64,000 bases of DNA from Mycolicibacterium brumae (GTDB lineage: Bacteria; Actinomycetota; Actinomycetes; Mycobacteriales; Mycobacteriaceae). The stretch is from positions 2,790,001-2,854,000 of the forward strand of contig NZ_CP104302.1 of assembly GCF_025215495.1 (NCBI RefSeq), in the 5' to 3' direction. Below are positions 43,425-54,187 of this stretch, in pieces. Made by a program: the position numbers and the translations under genes. The notes under the pieces are model-generated. The model had not been told where the DNA came from. It ran no database searches and saw only the letters and a program-made list of their open reading frames with translations. Position 1 is the stretch's first letter, and every line of letters starts with the position of its first letter.

Positions 43425-45790
43425 TGACCATGACCGACCCGGCGCACGACGCCCCGCCCGTGCAGATGGTCACCCTGACCATCGACGACCACGAGATCAG
43501 TGTGCCCAAGGGCACCCTGGTGATCCGCGCCGCCGAACTCGTCGGCGTGCAGATCCCCCGGTTCTGCGACCACCCGCTGCTGGACCCGGTGGGCGCCTGC
43601 CGGCAGTGCCTGGTGGAGGTGGAAGGCCAGCGCAAGCCGATGGCGTCGTGCACCATCACCGTCGCCGACGGCATGGTGGTGCGCACCCAGCACTCCAGCG
43701 CGTCGGCGGAGAAGGCCCAGCGCGGCGTGATGGAGCTGCTGCTGATCAACCACCCGCTGGACTGCCCGGTGTGCGACAAGGGCGGCGAATGCCCGCTGCA
43801 GAACCAGGCGATGTCCACCGGGCGCACCGAAACCCGCTTCGACGACGTGAAACGCACCTTCCCGAAGCCGATCCCGCTGTCGGGGGAGGTGCTGCTGGAC
43901 CGGGAACGCTGCGTGCTGTGCGCCCGCTGCACCCGGTTCTCCACCGAGATCGCCGGCGACCCGTTCATCGCGCTGCTGGAACGCGGCGCGCTGCAGCAGG
44001 TCGGCATCGCCACCGGCGAGCCGCTGGACTCCTACTTCTCCGGCAACACCGTGCAGATCTGCCCGGTCGGCGCGCTGACCAACACCGGCTACCGGTTCCG
44101 GGCCCGACCGTTCGACCTGGTGTCCACCCCGAGTGTGTGCGAGCACTGCTCCGGCGGCTGCGCGCTGCGCACCGACCACCGCCGCGGCAAGGTGCTGCGC
44201 CGGCTGGCCGGGGACGACCCGGAGGTCAACGAGGAGTGGAACTGCGACAAGGGCCGGTGGGCGTTCCACTATCCGCGCGTCGGGGACCGGATCACCACCC
44301 CGCTGGTCCGCGACGGCGACGGACTGCGCCCGGCGTCCTGGCCGGAGGCGCTGGCCACCGCCGCCCGCGGCCTCACCGGTGCCCGCTCCGGGGTGCTCGT
44401 CGGGGGCCGCAGCACCATCTCCGACGCCTACGGCTACGCCAAGTTCACCCGGATGGTGTTGGGCCACAACAATATCGACTTCCGGGCCCGCGCCCACTCC
44501 GATGAGGAGACGGCATTCCTGGCCGGCTGCGTCGCGGGCCGCTACCGCGGGTTGACCTACGCCGAACTGCAAGCCGCCCCGGCGGTGCTGCTGGCCGGGT
44601 TCGAACCGGAGGAAGAGTCGCCGGTGGTGTTCCTGCGGCTGCGCAAAGCGGTCCGCGCCGGCGGTCAGCAGGTCGTCACCATCGCGCCACTGCGCTCCCG
44701 CGGCGCCGCCAAACTCGGGGCCCGGCTGATCGGCTGCGTGCCCGGCGACGAGGCCGCCGCCCTGCACGCGCTGCGCGGCGAACTGCCGCCGGAGGCGGTG
44801 ATCCTGGTCGGCGAGCGGCTCGCCACCAGCCCCGGCGCGCTGTCCGCGGCAGCCGCGCTGGCCGCAGAATCCGGCGCCCGGCTGGCCTGGATCCCGCGGC
44901 GGGCCGGGGAACGCGGCGCGCTGGAGGCCGGCTGCCTGCCCACCCTGCTGCCCGGCGGGCGTCCGCTGCACGAAGACGCCGCGCGCGCCCAGACCGCCGC
45001 ACTGTGGGGCCAGGTGCCGGCCGATCCGGGCCGCAACACCGCCGGCATACTGACCGCCGCCGCGGCCGGCGATCTGGACGCGCTGCTGATCGGCGGGGTG
45101 GAACTCGCCGACCTGCCCGACCCGGACGCCGCCCGCGACGCCATCGCCCGCTGCGGCTTCGTGGTCAGCCTGGAACTGCGGGAAAGCGAGGTCACCTCCG
45201 CCGCCGACGTGGTGTTCCCGGTCGCCCCGGTGGCCGAGAAGGCCGGCGCGTTCCTGAATTGGGAGGCCCGCTGGCGTCCCTTCGACAAGGCGCTGACCAG
45301 CAACGCCTACACCGACCTGGCGGTTCTCTCCGCGCTGGCCGGCGCGCTCGGCAAAGACCTCGGCCTGCCGGACGCGGCGGCGGTGACCGCCGAACTGACC
45401 GACCTCGGTCCGTGGGACGGTCCGTTCGCCGCCGCGCCCGCCGAGTCGGGGTCCGGTTCGCTGCTGACCGGCCCGGGTGAGGCAGTGCTGGCCGGCTGGC
45501 GGCAGATGCTCGACGGCAGCCGCGCGATCGACGGCGAACCCGACCTGGCCGCCACCGCCCGCCCGGCGGTGATCCGGCTGTCGGCGGCCACCGCCGCCGG
45601 AATCGGCGCCCGCGACGGCGACCCGGTGACGGTGGCGACCGACCGGGGCGCGCTGACCCTGCCGCTGCAGCTCGCCGAGATGCCCGACGCGGTGGCGTGG
45701 CTGCCGCTGAACTCCCCCGGCGCGAATGTCGCCGAGCGGCTCGGCGTCGGGCCCGGCGCGGTGGTGCGCATCGAAGGGGGGCAGCGGTGA
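43424..45790 (+). CDS. nuoG: NADH-quinone oxidoreductase subunit G, 788 aa
   Basis: Large Fe-S subunit. The [2Fe-2S] ligands are in [20 protein letters not shown]. The [4Fe-4S] ligands are in [15 protein letters not shown] and [11 protein letters not shown], and an additional N7-type set is in [12 protein letters not shown]. The long molybdopterin-oxidoreductase-like C-terminal domain is degenerate, as in other NuoG. Confidence 0.97.
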   Translation: MTMTDPAHDAPPVQMVTLTIDDHEISVPKGTLVIRAAELVGVQIPRFCDHPLLDPVGACRQCLVEVEGQRKPMASCTITVADGMVVRTQHSSASAEKAQRGVMELLLINHPLDCPVCDKGGECPLQNQAMSTGRTETRFDDVKRTFPKPIPLSGEVLLDRERCVLCARCTRFSTEIAGDPFIALLERGALQQVGIATGEPLDSYFSGNTVQICPVGALTNTGYRFRARPFDLVSTPSVCEHCSGGCALRTDHRRGKVLRRLAGDDPEVNEEWNCDKGRWAFHYPRVGDRITTPLVRDGDGLRPASWPEALATAARGLTGARSGVLVGGRSTISDAYGYAKFTRMVLGHNNIDFRARAHSDEETAFLAGCVAGRYRGLTYAELQAAPAVLLAGFEPEEESPVVFLRLRKAVRAGGQQVVTIAPLRSRGAAKLGARLIGCVPGDEAAALHALRGELPPEAVILVGERLATSPGALSAAAALAAESGARLAWIPRRAGERGALEAGCLPTLLPGGRPLHEDAARAQTAALWGQVPADPGRNTAGILTAAAAGDLDALLIGGVELADLPDPDAARDAIARCGFVVSLELRESEVTSAADVVFPVAPVAEKAGAFLNWEARWRPFDKALTSNAYTDLAVLSALAGALGKDLGLPDAAAVTAELTDLGPWDGPFAAAPAESGSGSLLTGPGEAVLAGWRQMLDGSRAIDGEPDLAATARPAVIRLSAATAAGIGARDGDPVTVATDRGALTLPLQLAEMPDAVAWLPLNSPGANVAERLGVGPGAVVRIEGGQR

Positions 45791-47004
45791 GCTATCCCGA
45801 CCCGACCCTGTTCGGCCACGACCCGGTCTGGCTGATGGCGGTCAAAGCGGTCGCCATCTTCGGGTTCCTGGTGCTGACCGTGCTGGTCGCGATCCTGGTG
45901 GAGCGCAAACTTCTGGGCCGCATGCAATTGCGGCTCGGACCCAACCGGGTCGGCCCGTTCGGCCTGCTGCAGTCCCTGGTCGACGGCGTGAAGCTCGCGC
46001 TCAAGGAAGGGCTGATGCCGGCCGGGGTGGACAAACCCATCTACCTGCTGGCCCCGATCATCGCGGTCATCCCGGCGATCATGGCGTTCGCGGTCATCCC
46101 GCTGGGCCCGGCGGTCACGCTATTCGGGCACCGAACCCCGTTGCAGCTCACCGATCTTCCGGTCGCGGTGCTCTACATCCTGGCGGTCACCTCGGTCGGC
46201 GTGTACGGCATCGTGCTGGCCGGCTGGTCGTCGGGATCGACGTACCCGCTGCTGGGCGGACTGCGCTCCAGCGCGCAGGTCATCTCCTATGAGATCGCGA
46301 TGGGGCTGTCGTTCGTCGCGGTGTTCATCTACGCCGGCACCATGTCCACCTCGGGCATCGTTGCCGCGCAGAACCACACCTGGTTCATCTTCCTGCTGCT
46401 GCCGTCGTTCCTGGTCTACCTGGTCTCGATGGTCGGCGAAACCAACCGCGCCCCTTTCGATCTGCCCGAGGCCGAAGGCGAGTTGGTCGCCGGTTTCCAC
46501 ACCGAGTATTCGTCGCTGAAGTTCGCCATGTTCATGCTGGCCGAGTACATCAACATGACGACGGTGTCGGCGCTGTGCACCACCATGTTCCTGGGCGGCT
46601 GGCACGCGCCGTGGCCGCTGAGCCTGATCGACGGCGCCAACTCCGGCTGGGTGCCGCTGATCTGGTTCGTCGCCAAGGTGTGGATGTTCCTGATCTTCTA
46701 CATGTGGCTGCGGGCCTCGGTGCCGCGGCTGCGCTACGACCAGTTCATGGCGCTGGGCTGGAAGGTGCTGATCCCACTGTCGCTGGCCTGGATCATGGTG
46801 GTGGCGACCACCCGGATCCTGCGGCTGGACGGGGCCGGGCCGTGGGTCACCGTGGTGGTCAACGGGGCGTTCTTCGTCGCCGTCATCGCCGCGTTCGGCT
46901 ACTGGGCGCGCCGGTCCCGCCGCGAGCGCCCACCCATCACACCGCCACCGGCCGGGGGCTTTCCGGTGCCCCCGATGCCGCGGAAGGAGCCCGCAGATGT
47001 CTAA
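45787..47004 (+). CDS. nuoH: NADH-quinone oxidoreductase subunit H, 405 aa
   Basis: Membrane subunit at the junction with the quinone cavity, eight TMs. [20 protein letters not shown] and [20 protein letters not shown] are diagnostic. The GTG start lies in a GTGA overlap with nuoG. The C-terminal tail is Pro/Arg-rich ([20 protein letters not shown]), an actinobacterial extension. Confidence 0.97.
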   Translation: MSYPDPTLFGHDPVWLMAVKAVAIFGFLVLTVLVAILVERKLLGRMQLRLGPNRVGPFGLLQSLVDGVKLALKEGLMPAGVDKPIYLLAPIIAVIPAIMAFAVIPLGPAVTLFGHRTPLQLTDLPVAVLYILAVTSVGVYGIVLAGWSSGSTYPLLGGLRSSAQVISYEIAMGLSFVAVFIYAGTMSTSGIVAAQNHTWFIFLLLPSFLVYLVSMVGETNRAPFDLPEAEGELVAGFHTEYSSLKFAMFMLAEYINMTTVSALCTTMFLGGWHAPWPLSLIDGANSGWVPLIWFVAKVWMFLIFYMWLRASVPRLRYDQFMALGWKVLIPLSLAWIMVVATTRILRLDGAGPWVTVVVNGAFFVAVIAAFGYWARRSRRERPPITPPPAGGFPVPPMPRKEPADV

Positions 47005-47521
47005 GTTGTCCGACGCCCTCGGCGGGTTCCTGGTCACCGGCAAGGCGATGTTCACCAAACCGGTCACCGAGCAGTACCCGGACGTCAAAACCCCCACCCA
47101 GCCGCGCTATCACGGCCGCCACCAACTCAACCGCCATCCCGACGGGCTGGAGAAGTGCATCGGCTGCGAGCTGTGCGCCTGGGCCTGCCCGGCCGACGCC
47201 ATCTTCGTCGAAGGCGCCGACAACACCGAGGACGCCCGCTACTCCCCCGGCGAGCGCTACGGCCGGGTGTACCAGATCAACTACCTGCGCTGTATCGGCT
47301 GCGGGCTGTGCATCGAAGCGTGCCCGACCCGGGCGCTGACCATGACCAACGACTACGAGATGGCCGACGACAATCGCCGCGACCTGATCTACGGAAAGGA
47401 CAAGCTGCTGGCCCCGCTGCAGCCCGGGATGGACACCCCGCCGCACCCGATGCCGCCCGGGAGCACCGACGAGGACTACTACCTCGGCAAGGTCACCGGC
47501 GCGACGCAGGAGGTTCCATGA
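46997..47521 (+). CDS. nuoI: NADH-quinone oxidoreductase subunit I, 174 aa
   Basis: Ferredoxin-like subunit with two [4Fe-4S] motifs (N6a/N6b): [18 protein letters not shown] and [17 protein letters not shown]. It overlaps nuoH by 8 bp and nuoJ by 4 bp. Confidence 0.98.
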   Translation: MSKLSDALGGFLVTGKAMFTKPVTEQYPDVKTPTQPRYHGRHQLNRHPDGLEKCIGCELCAWACPADAIFVEGADNTEDARYSPGERYGRVYQINYLRCIGCGLCIEACPTRALTMTNDYEMADDNRRDLIYGKDKLLAPLQPGMDTPPHPMPPGSTDEDYYLGKVTGATQEVP

Positions 47522-48231
47522 CCTCCGAAAGCGTCGCGTTCTGGGTGCTGGCCACCATCGCGACCGCCGGCGCGCTCGGCGTGGTGACCGCCCGCAAGGC
47601 GGTGTACTCAGCGCTGTTCCTGGCCGCCACCATGATCGCGCTCGCCGTCCTCTACGTCGCCCAGGGCGCGCTGTTCCTGGGCGTGGTGCAGGTGGTGGTC
47701 TACACCGGCGCGGTGATGATGCTGTTCCTGTTCGTGCTGATGCTGATCGGCGTCGACTCCGCGGACTCACTGGCGGAAACCCTTCGCGGGCAACGGGTCG
47801 CCGCGGCGCTGGCCGGCGTCGGGTTCGGTGTGCTGCTGATCGCCGGGATCGGGGCCGGCGGGGTGAGCTTCGCCAACCCGCCGGTCAACATCACCGGCGC
47901 CGGCAATGTCGAGGGCCTGGCGATGCTGATCTTCCATCGCCACCTGTGGGCCTTCGAGGCCACCGGCGCGCTGCTGATCACCGCCGCGCTGGGCGCGATG
48001 GTGCTGGCGCACCGGGAACGCCTGAGCGTCCGCAAGACCCAGCGGGAGTTGGCGGCGCAGCGCTTCGCCCCCGGCGGGCGCGCCACCCCGATGCCCAATC
48101 CGGGGGTGTTTGCACGGCGCAACGGTGTCGACGTGGCCGCCCTGCTGCCCGACGGATCCCCCGACCCGAGCTCGGTCGCCGGAGCCCTTGCACCCCGCAA
48201 TGACGATCGGGGGCAGTCGTGGACCCGATGA
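47518..48231 (+). CDS. nuoJ: NADH-quinone oxidoreductase subunit J, 237 aa
   Basis: Five-TM membrane subunit; [20 protein letters not shown] is the conserved TM3. A C-terminal cytoplasmic tail of about 70 residues ([20 protein letters not shown] onward) is typical of mycobacteria. It overlaps nuoK by 13 bp. Confidence 0.96.
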   Translation: MTSESVAFWVLATIATAGALGVVTARKAVYSALFLAATMIALAVLYVAQGALFLGVVQVVVYTGAVMMLFLFVLMLIGVDSADSLAETLRGQRVAAALAGVGFGVLLIAGIGAGGVSFANPPVNITGAGNVEGLAMLIFHRHLWAFEATGALLITAALGAMVLAHRERLSVRKTQRELAAQRFAPGGRATPMPNPGVFARRNGVDVAALLPDGSPDPSSVAGALAPRNDDRGQSWTR

Positions 48232-48518
48232 ATTACCTGTACCTGTCGGCGCTGCTGTTCACCATCGGCGCGGCCGGAGTGTTGTTGCGGCGCAGCGCGA
48301 TCGTGGTGTTCATGTGCGTTGAACTCATGCTCAACGCGACCAACCTCGCGTTCGTGAGTTTCGCCCGGCTGCACGGCCAACTCGATGGTCAGGTGGTCGC
48401 GTTCTTCACCATGGTGGTGGCGGCCTGCGAGGTGGTGATCGGCTTGGCCATCATCATGGGCATCTACCGGGTGCGCCATTCCGCGGACGTGGACGACGCG
48501 CATCTGCTAGCACAGTGA
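48219..48518 (+). CDS. nuoK: NADH-quinone oxidoreductase subunit K, 99 aa
   Basis: Three-TM antiporter-related subunit: [18 protein letters not shown] carries the conserved membrane Glu, and [18 protein letters not shown] the second Glu. The GTG start at 48219 gives the same length as the M. tuberculosis protein. Normally nuoL follows directly; here a 3.8-kb block intervenes. Confidence 0.97.
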   Translation: MDPMNYLYLSALLFTIGAAGVLLRRSAIVVFMCVELMLNATNLAFVSFARLHGQLDGQVVAFFTMVVAACEVVIGLAIIMGIYRVRHSADVDDAHLLAQ

Positions 48519-48563
48519 GGAGACAACTGAACACCGGCCAACGACACACGGGGAGTCACAGCC

Positions 48564-50900
48564 ATGGCCTTCAACGTCACGGACAAGTCATTCTTGGAAC
48601 CGCAAGGCGACAAAGAGCCCACCATCGGGAAAGGGTGGGTGCAGGGCGTCGCCCTGGTGTTGATCTTCGGATTCTTCGTCATGGGAATCCTGGTGTACCG
48701 CACCTACACCGCCTCGATGCCGATGCCGGACAAGGTGGTCACCCAATCCGGGCAGACGGTGTTCACCGGTGAGCAGATCACCCGCGGGCAGACCATCTTT
48801 CAGGCGCGCGGCCTGATGCAGTACGGCTCCATCCACGGCCACGGCGCCTACCTCGGCCCCGACTTCACCGCCGACTACCTGCGGATGGCGACCGACAACG
48901 TCGCCGACCAGTTGGAGAAGGCCGGTTCGCCGCAGGTGCACGACGCCGTCGTCGCCGAGTTCCGCACCAACCGCTACGACGACACCACCAAGGTGCTGAC
49001 CTACACCGACCATCAGGTCAAGGCGTTCGAGGACATCGTCGCCCACTACGCGAACCTGTTCGGCCCGGAATCCTCCAAGATCGGCCTGCCGAAGGACTTC
49101 ATCACCAACCCCCAGGACATCGAGGACCTGACCGCGTTCTTCTCCTGGAGCGCGTGGGCGTCGGCGGCCGAACGGCCCGGCCACAATTACACCTACACCA
49201 ACAACTGGCCCGCCGAACCGCGCGTCGACAACGGGCCCACCGCCGACATGGTGGTCTGGTCGGCGCTGTCGCTGGTCGCGCTGCTCGGCGGCACCGGCAT
49301 CATGTTCGCCGTCTACGGCCGGTGGAGCCAGAAGATCGGCTGGCACAACGAGGAAGCGCCGCTGGTGTCCTACCGCCAGCCCGGCCAGGTGGTGCTCACC
49401 CCGTCGCAGCGGGCCACCGTGTGGTTCTTCGCGATCGTCACCGTGCTGTTCTTCGCCCAGGCGATGCTCGGCGCGCTGGCCGAGCATTACCGCGCCGACC
49501 TGTCCAGCTTCTTCGGCCTTGACCTGAACAACATCCTGCCGTACAACCTGGCCCGCACCTGGCACCTGCAGCTGGCGCTGTTCTGGACTGCCGCGGCGTT
49601 CCTGGCCGCCGGCATCTTCCTCACCCCGTTCATCACCCGGCGGGAGCCGCGCAAGCAGCACTGGCTGGCCTACGGGCTGCTCGGCGCGGTCGCGCTGGTG
49701 GTGTTCGGATCGCTGGCCAGCGAAGCGCTTTCGGTGTTCGGCGTCATCGACGAGGGCACCCTGTTCTCCCAGCAGTGGGAGTACCTGGACCTGCCGCGGG
49801 TCTGGCAGATCCTGCTGACGCTGGGCATGTTCATCTGGATCGCGATCATCTGGCGGGGACTGCGGTCCCGGCTGAAGTCCGCGCCGATGACAGGCATGCC
49901 GTGGCTGTTCTTCTTCTCCGGACTGGCCATCCCGGCGTTCTACGCCGTCGGCCTGCTGGCCGGCTCCGAGGTGCACTTCTCGGTCGCCGACTTCTGGCGG
50001 TTCTGGGTGGTGCACCTGTGGGTGGAGGACTTCCTGGAGCTGTTCACCACGGTGATGGTGGCCTACATCTTCGTGCTGCTCGGCGTGGTCCGGAAACGCA
50101 TCGCGATCGGCATCATCTTCCTGGACATCATCTTGTACTCGGCCGGCGGCATCATCGGCACCATGCACCACCTGTACTTCTCCGGAACCCCGGTGGAGCA
50201 CATGGCCCTCGGCGCGTTCTTCTCCGCCGCCGAGGTCATCCCGCTGACCCTGCTGACGGTGGAGGCCTGGACCTTCCTGCACCTCGGGTCGCGTCAGCAG
50301 TCCGGGGACACCAACCCGTTCCCGCACCGATGGGCGGTGATGTTCCTGGTGGCCGTCGGTTTCTGGAACTTCCTGGGCGCGGGCGTGTTCGGCTTCCTGA
50401 TCAACCTGCCGATCGTGTCGTACTACCAGATCGGCACCGCGCTGACCGCCAACCACGGGCACGCGGCGATGATGGGCGTCTACGGCATGCTGGCCGTCGG
50501 CCTGGCGCTGTTCGCGTTCCGCTACGCCATCCCGCCGGAGAAGTGGCCGGACAAGATGGCCAAGTGCAGTTTCTGGTGCCTGAACATCGGCCTGGCCTGG
50601 ATGGTCTTCGCCACCCTGTTGCCGCTCGGCGTGATCCAGCTGTACCACTCCGTCAATGAGGGCTACTACGAGGCGCGTTCGCTGGGCTTCGTCACCGGCG
50701 GGCCGAATCCGGTGCTGGAGTGGATCCGGATGCCCGGGGACCTGATCTTCATCATCGGCGGCATCGTTCCGCTGATGTGGATCGCGTGGGTTGCGATCCG
50801 CAACTTCTGGGGTCAGCCGACCACCGACGAGTTCCCGGAAACGCCGCTCTACGTCCAGATCGACCCGGAGACCAAGAAGGAGATCGCCGAAACCTCATGA
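48564..50900 (+). CDS. norZ: Quinol-dependent nitric oxide reductase (qNOR/NorZ), 778 aa
   Basis: Single-chain NO reductase of the haem-copper oxidase superfamily, 2 NO + quinol to N2O. The N-terminal about 240 residues form the cytochrome-c-like domain fused through a first TM in qNOR (QARGLMQYGSIHGHGAYLGP), lacking a C-x-x-C-H haem site. About 12-13 TMs follow. Haem and FeB His candidates are in NLARTWHLQLALFWTAA, FWRFWVVHLWVEDFLELF (H-x-x-x-E), GTMHHLYFSGTPVEH and LTANHGHAAMMGVYGM. Length fits qNOR (about 760). Ribosome binding site GGGGAG precedes the ATG. It is 45 bp after nuoK with no terminator and overlaps the next gene by ATGA, so it belongs to the nuo transcript. Confidence 0.93.
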   Translation: MAFNVTDKSFLEPQGDKEPTIGKGWVQGVALVLIFGFFVMGILVYRTYTASMPMPDKVVTQSGQTVFTGEQITRGQTIFQARGLMQYGSIHGHGAYLGPDFTADYLRMATDNVADQLEKAGSPQVHDAVVAEFRTNRYDDTTKVLTYTDHQVKAFEDIVAHYANLFGPESSKIGLPKDFITNPQDIEDLTAFFSWSAWASAAERPGHNYTYTNNWPAEPRVDNGPTADMVVWSALSLVALLGGTGIMFAVYGRWSQKIGWHNEEAPLVSYRQPGQVVLTPSQRATVWFFAIVTVLFFAQAMLGALAEHYRADLSSFFGLDLNNILPYNLARTWHLQLALFWTAAAFLAAGIFLTPFITRREPRKQHWLAYGLLGAVALVVFGSLASEALSVFGVIDEGTLFSQQWEYLDLPRVWQILLTLGMFIWIAIIWRGLRSRLKSAPMTGMPWLFFFSGLAIPAFYAVGLLAGSEVHFSVADFWRFWVVHLWVEDFLELFTTVMVAYIFVLLGVVRKRIAIGIIFLDIILYSAGGIIGTMHHLYFSGTPVEHMALGAFFSAAEVIPLTLLTVEAWTFLHLGSRQQSGDTNPFPHRWAVMFLVAVGFWNFLGAGVFGFLINLPIVSYYQIGTALTANHGHAAMMGVYGMLAVGLALFAFRYAIPPEKWPDKMAKCSFWCLNIGLAWMVFATLLPLGVIQLYHSVNEGYYEARSLGFVTGGPNPVLEWIRMPGDLIFIIGGIVPLMWIAWVAIRNFWGQPTTDEFPETPLYVQIDPETKKEIAETS

Positions 50901-51547
50901 CCGATGTCGATGTCGCGGTGTGGCTGGTGGCCGGGTACGCCCTGCTGCTGGTGGCCATCGCGTGGGGTTTCGACGCGATGGCCAAACGCGCCTCCAGTCA
51001 CGCGTCCCGTTGGCAGAGCGGTGAATTCAGCTATCACGCCGACCACGACGCGTGGCGCTGCCCGCAGGACCAGTGGCTGTGGCCGACGTCGTTCGATCCG
51101 GGCAACCGGGTGATGCGCTACCGCGCCAAACCGACGGTGTGCAACGCGTGTCCGGTCAAGAGCACCTGCACGACGAGTGCGCACGGCCGGGAGATGAGCC
51201 GGCAGGTCGACGAGTGGCCGCACTCCGAAGCCGGCCGGTTCCACCGCGGAATCGCCTGTGTCATCGCCGGTTTGGGCATGCTGCTGATCGTCGGGCAGGG
51301 CATCGCCAAGCACACCCCCGGCGACCTGATGGTGCTCGGCGCGGCGCTGCTGATCACGCTGGCCGCCGCCGCGCCGCTGTACCGGCACCTCGTCCACACC
51401 CCCGCCCACGCGCCGGCACAGCACCTGCCCGAACGCACCCGCCAGGAGGACGCGGTGGCGGCCGCGATCGACAAGTACTCCACCCGCTGGGGTGTGCGCC
51501 CAACCGACGGCGCCCACACAGGAGAAGAGGAGCGTGAAGGCCGGTGA
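50897..51547 (+). CDS. Membrane protein with four-cysteine domain, 216 aa, in the NO reductase block
   Basis: One N-terminal TM (DVAVWLVAGYALLLVAIAWG) is followed by a soluble segment with WRCPQDQWLW, then YRAKPTVCNACPVKSTCTTS and AHGRE. Two TMs (FHRGIACVIAGLGMLLIVGQ and GDLMVLGAALLITLAAAAPL) and a charged tail follow. The C-x2-C-P-x4-C-T-x-S-x-x-G-R pattern closely resembles the Cys cluster of IS1182-type transposases, but no transposase catalytic domain is present. It probably binds zinc or an Fe-S centre at the membrane surface. Coupled by 4-bp overlaps to norZ and to the slipin gene, it is a candidate qNOR accessory factor. I know no name for it. Confidence 0.85.
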   Translation: MTDVDVAVWLVAGYALLLVAIAWGFDAMAKRASSHASRWQSGEFSYHADHDAWRCPQDQWLWPTSFDPGNRVMRYRAKPTVCNACPVKSTCTTSAHGREMSRQVDEWPHSEAGRFHRGIACVIAGLGMLLIVGQGIAKHTPGDLMVLGAALLITLAAAAPLYRHLVHTPAHAPAQHLPERTRQEDAVAAAIDKYSTRWGVRPTDGAHTGEEEREGR

Positions 51548-52314
51548 ATTGGCTGATCCCGGCCGGACTCGTCGTCGTAGTCCTGGCGCTGTTGGCGTGG
51601 CGTTCGATCAATGTGTTGCGCGAATACGAGCGCGGCGTGGTGTTCCGGGCCGGTCACCTGCGCCCGGTGTGCGGGCCGGGTCTGGTGTTCCTGCTGCCGC
51701 TGTTGGACCGGATCGAACGCGTCGATCTGCGGGTGGTGACGCTGACCATCCCGCCGCAGGAGGTGATCACCAAGGACAATGTGCCGGCCCGCGTGAACGC
51801 GGTGGTGATGTTCCGCGTCGTTGACCCCGCAAAAGCGATCATGGCGGTGGAGAATTACTCGGTGGCCACCTCCCAGATCGCGCAGACCACATTGCGGTCG
51901 CTGCTGGGCCGCGCCGACCTGGACACCCTGCTGGCCCACCGCGAGGACCTCAACACCGACCTGCGCGGCATCATCGAGAAGCTGACCGTCGACTGGGGCG
52001 TGGAGGTCGGCGTGGTGGAGATCAAGGACGTCGAGATCCCCGAGTCCATGCAGCGCGCGATGGCCCGGGAAGCCGAGGCGGAGCGGGAACGCCGCGCCAA
52101 GGTGATCAACGCCCGCGGCGAGCTGCAGGCCTCCGCCGAGTTGCGCCAGGCGTCCGAGGAACTGTCCAAGAGCCCGGCGTCGCTGCAGCTGCGCTATCTG
52201 CAAACGCTGCTGGAGCTCGGCGCCGACCAGAACTCGACGGTGGTGTTCCCGCTGCCGGTGGACATCCTGACCCCGTTCCTCAACGCCGCCCGGAACCGGC
52301 CGGAAAGCCGCTGA
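51544..52314 (+). CDS. SPFH/stomatin-like (slipin) membrane protein, 256 aa
   Basis: An N-terminal hydrophobic hairpin ([20 protein letters not shown]) precedes the SPFH domain. [40 protein letters not shown] and [20 protein letters not shown] are slipin hallmarks. A coiled coil follows ([20 protein letters not shown], then [19 protein letters not shown]). These proteins oligomerise into membrane microdomains, usually with an NfeD partner, which is absent here. GTG start in a GTGA overlap with the Cys-rich protein; nuoL starts one base after its stop. Likely a scaffold for the neighbouring respiratory proteins (inference). Confidence 0.92.
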   Translation: MNWLIPAGLVVVVLALLAWRSINVLREYERGVVFRAGHLRPVCGPGLVFLLPLLDRIERVDLRVVTLTIPPQEVITKDNVPARVNAVVMFRVVDPAKAIMAVENYSVATSQIAQTTLRSLLGRADLDTLLAHREDLNTDLRGIIEKLTVDWGVEVGVVEIKDVEIPESMQRAMAREAEAERERRAKVINARGELQASAELRQASEELSKSPASLQLRYLQTLLELGADQNSTVVFPLPVDILTPFLNAARNRPESR

Positions 52315-52315
52315 C

Positions 52316-54187
52316 GTGACGTTGCTGTGGCTGCCGATCGCCCTGCCGCTGGCCGGCGCGCTCGTGCTGCTGCTCGGTGGCCGTCGCACCGACGCCTGGG
52401 GGCACCTGCTCGGCTGCGCCACCGTGCTGGGCTCGTTCGCCGCGGCGGTCGCCGGGTTCGTCGAACTGCTCGGCCGCGACGCCGCCGACCGGGTGCTGTC
52501 CGGGACACTGTTCTCCTGGGTGCCGGTCGATGAGCTGCAGTTGGACTTCGGGCTGCGCCTGGACGCGCTCAGCGTGTGTTTCGTGCTGTTGATCACCGGT
52601 GTCGGCTCGCTGATCCACATCTATTCCGTCGGCTACATGTCGCACGACCCGGACCGCCGCCGGTTCTTCACCTACCTGAACCTGTTCGTCGCGGCCATGC
52701 TGCTGCTGGTGCTGGCCGACAACTACCTGGGCCTCTACTTCGGCTGGGAGGGCGTCGGTCTGGCGTCCTACCTGCTGATCGGGTTCTGGTCGCACAAGCC
52801 CAGCGCCGCGGCCGCGGCCAAGAAGGCGTTCGTGGTCAACCGGGTCGGCGACATGGGGCTGGCGCTGGCGCTGGCCTGGATGTTCTCCGCCACCGGGACG
52901 CTGTCGTATGCCGGGGTGTTCGCCGCCGCCCCGGAGTTGCCCGGCGCGACGCTGACCGGCATCGGCCTGTTGTTGCTGCTGGCGGCCTGCGGCAAGTCCG
53001 CGCAGGTGCCGCTGCAGTCCTGGCTCGGCGACGCGATGGAGGGCCCCACCCCGGTCTCGGCGCTGATCCACGCCGCCACCATGGTGACCGCCGGGGTGTA
53101 CCTGATCGTGCGCTCCGGCCCGGTGTTCAACCTGTCGCCGACCGCGCAGACCGCGGTGGCCGCCGTCGGCGCGGTGACCCTGCTGTTCGGCGCGATCATC
53201 GGCTGCGCCAAGGACGACATCAAAAAGGCCCTGGCCGCCTCCACCATGAGCCAGATCGGCTACATGGTGCTGGCCGCCGGCCTCGGCCCGGCCGGCTACG
53301 CGGTCGCGATCATGCACCTGCTCACCCACGGCTTCTTCAAGGCCGGGCTGTTCCTCGGCGCCGGTTCGGTCATGCACGCCATGAACGACGAGACCGACAT
53401 CCGTCGCTTCGGCGGGCTGCGCGCGGTGCTGCCGGCCACCTTCGTCACCTTTGGGCTCGGGTACCTGGCGATCATCGGGGTGCCGCCGTTCGCCGGGTTC
53501 TTCTCCAAGGACGCGATCATCGAGACCGCGTTCGGGGTCGGCGGGGTGCGCGGCCTGCTGCTCGGCGGCGCGACCCTGGTGGGCGCCGGGATCACCGCGT
53601 TCTATATGACCCGGGTGATGCTGCTGACGTTCTTCGGCTCGCCGCGCTGGGACCGCGACGCGCACCCGCACGAGTCCCCGCCGGTGATGGTGTGGCCGAT
53701 GGCCGCGCTGGCCGTCGGCTCGGTGGGCGCCGGTTTCGCGCTGGCCGGCGGCCGGCTGACCGGCTGGCTGGAGCCGGTGGTCGGCAGCCACGAGACCCAT
53801 CACGTGCTGCCGGTGTGGGCGATGACGACGATCATCCTGGCGGTGGTCGCGGCCGGCATCTGGGCCGGCTGGCGGATGTACACCGGTGAGGTCGCCGACA
53901 CCGCCCCGCAGGACGTCTCGGCGCTGACCCTCGCGGCGCGCCGCGACCTCTACGGCGACGCCGTCAACGAGGCGGTGCTGATGCGCCCCGGCGCGAAACT
54001 GACCGCCGGCCTGGTCGTCGTCGACGATAAGGTGATCGACGGGGCCTCGCGCGGGTTGGCGAGCGTGGTGTCGGCCGGCTCGGTGCTGCTGCGCCGCATG
54101 CAGACCGGCTACGTCCGCAGTTACGCGCTGTCCATCCTGGGCGGTTCGGCGCTGGTGCTGGCGGTCATCTGGTGGGCGGCCCGATGA
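52316..54187 (+). CDS. nuoL: NADH-quinone oxidoreductase subunit L, 623 aa
   Basis: Distal antiporter-like proton-pumping subunit with about 16 TMs. [19 protein letters not shown] holds the TM5 Glu, and [20 protein letters not shown] and [18 protein letters not shown] are the TM7/8 core. The C-terminal lateral helix region is present. GTG start; it overlaps nuoM by 4 bp. Confidence 0.97.
   Translation: MTLLWLPIALPLAGALVLLLGGRRTDAWGHLLGCATVLGSFAAAVAGFVELLGRDAADRVLSGTLFSWVPVDELQLDFGLRLDALSVCFVLLITGVGSLIHIYSVGYMSHDPDRRRFFTYLNLFVAAMLLLVLADNYLGLYFGWEGVGLASYLLIGFWSHKPSAAAAAKKAFVVNRVGDMGLALALAWMFSATGTLSYAGVFAAAPELPGATLTGIGLLLLLAACGKSAQVPLQSWLGDAMEGPTPVSALIHAATMVTAGVYLIVRSGPVFNLSPTAQTAVAAVGAVTLLFGAIIGCAKDDIKKALAASTMSQIGYMVLAAGLGPAGYAVAIMHLLTHGFFKAGLFLGAGSVMHAMNDETDIRRFGGLRAVLPATFVTFGLGYLAIIGVPPFAGFFSKDAIIETAFGVGGVRGLLLGGATLVGAGITAFYMTRVMLLTFFGSPRWDRDAHPHESPPVMVWPMAALAVGSVGAGFALAGGRLTGWLEPVVGSHETHHVLPVWAMTTIILAVVAAGIWAGWRMYTGEVADTAPQDVSALTLAARRDLYGDAVNEAVLMRPGAKLTAGLVVVDDKVIDGASRGLASVVSAGSVLLRRMQTGYVRSYALSILGGSALVLAVIWWAAR

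Noticed and set aside
48588..50648. 686-codon antisense frame opposite norZ
   Set aside because: A high-GC shadow with Gln/His/Arg-rich sequence; the plus strand is an unambiguous qNOR.
50897..51547. Transposase remnant within the nuo operon
   Set aside because: Despite the transposase-like Cys cluster, the protein has well-formed TMs, no catalytic-domain homology, intact coupling on both sides and no inverted repeats around it.
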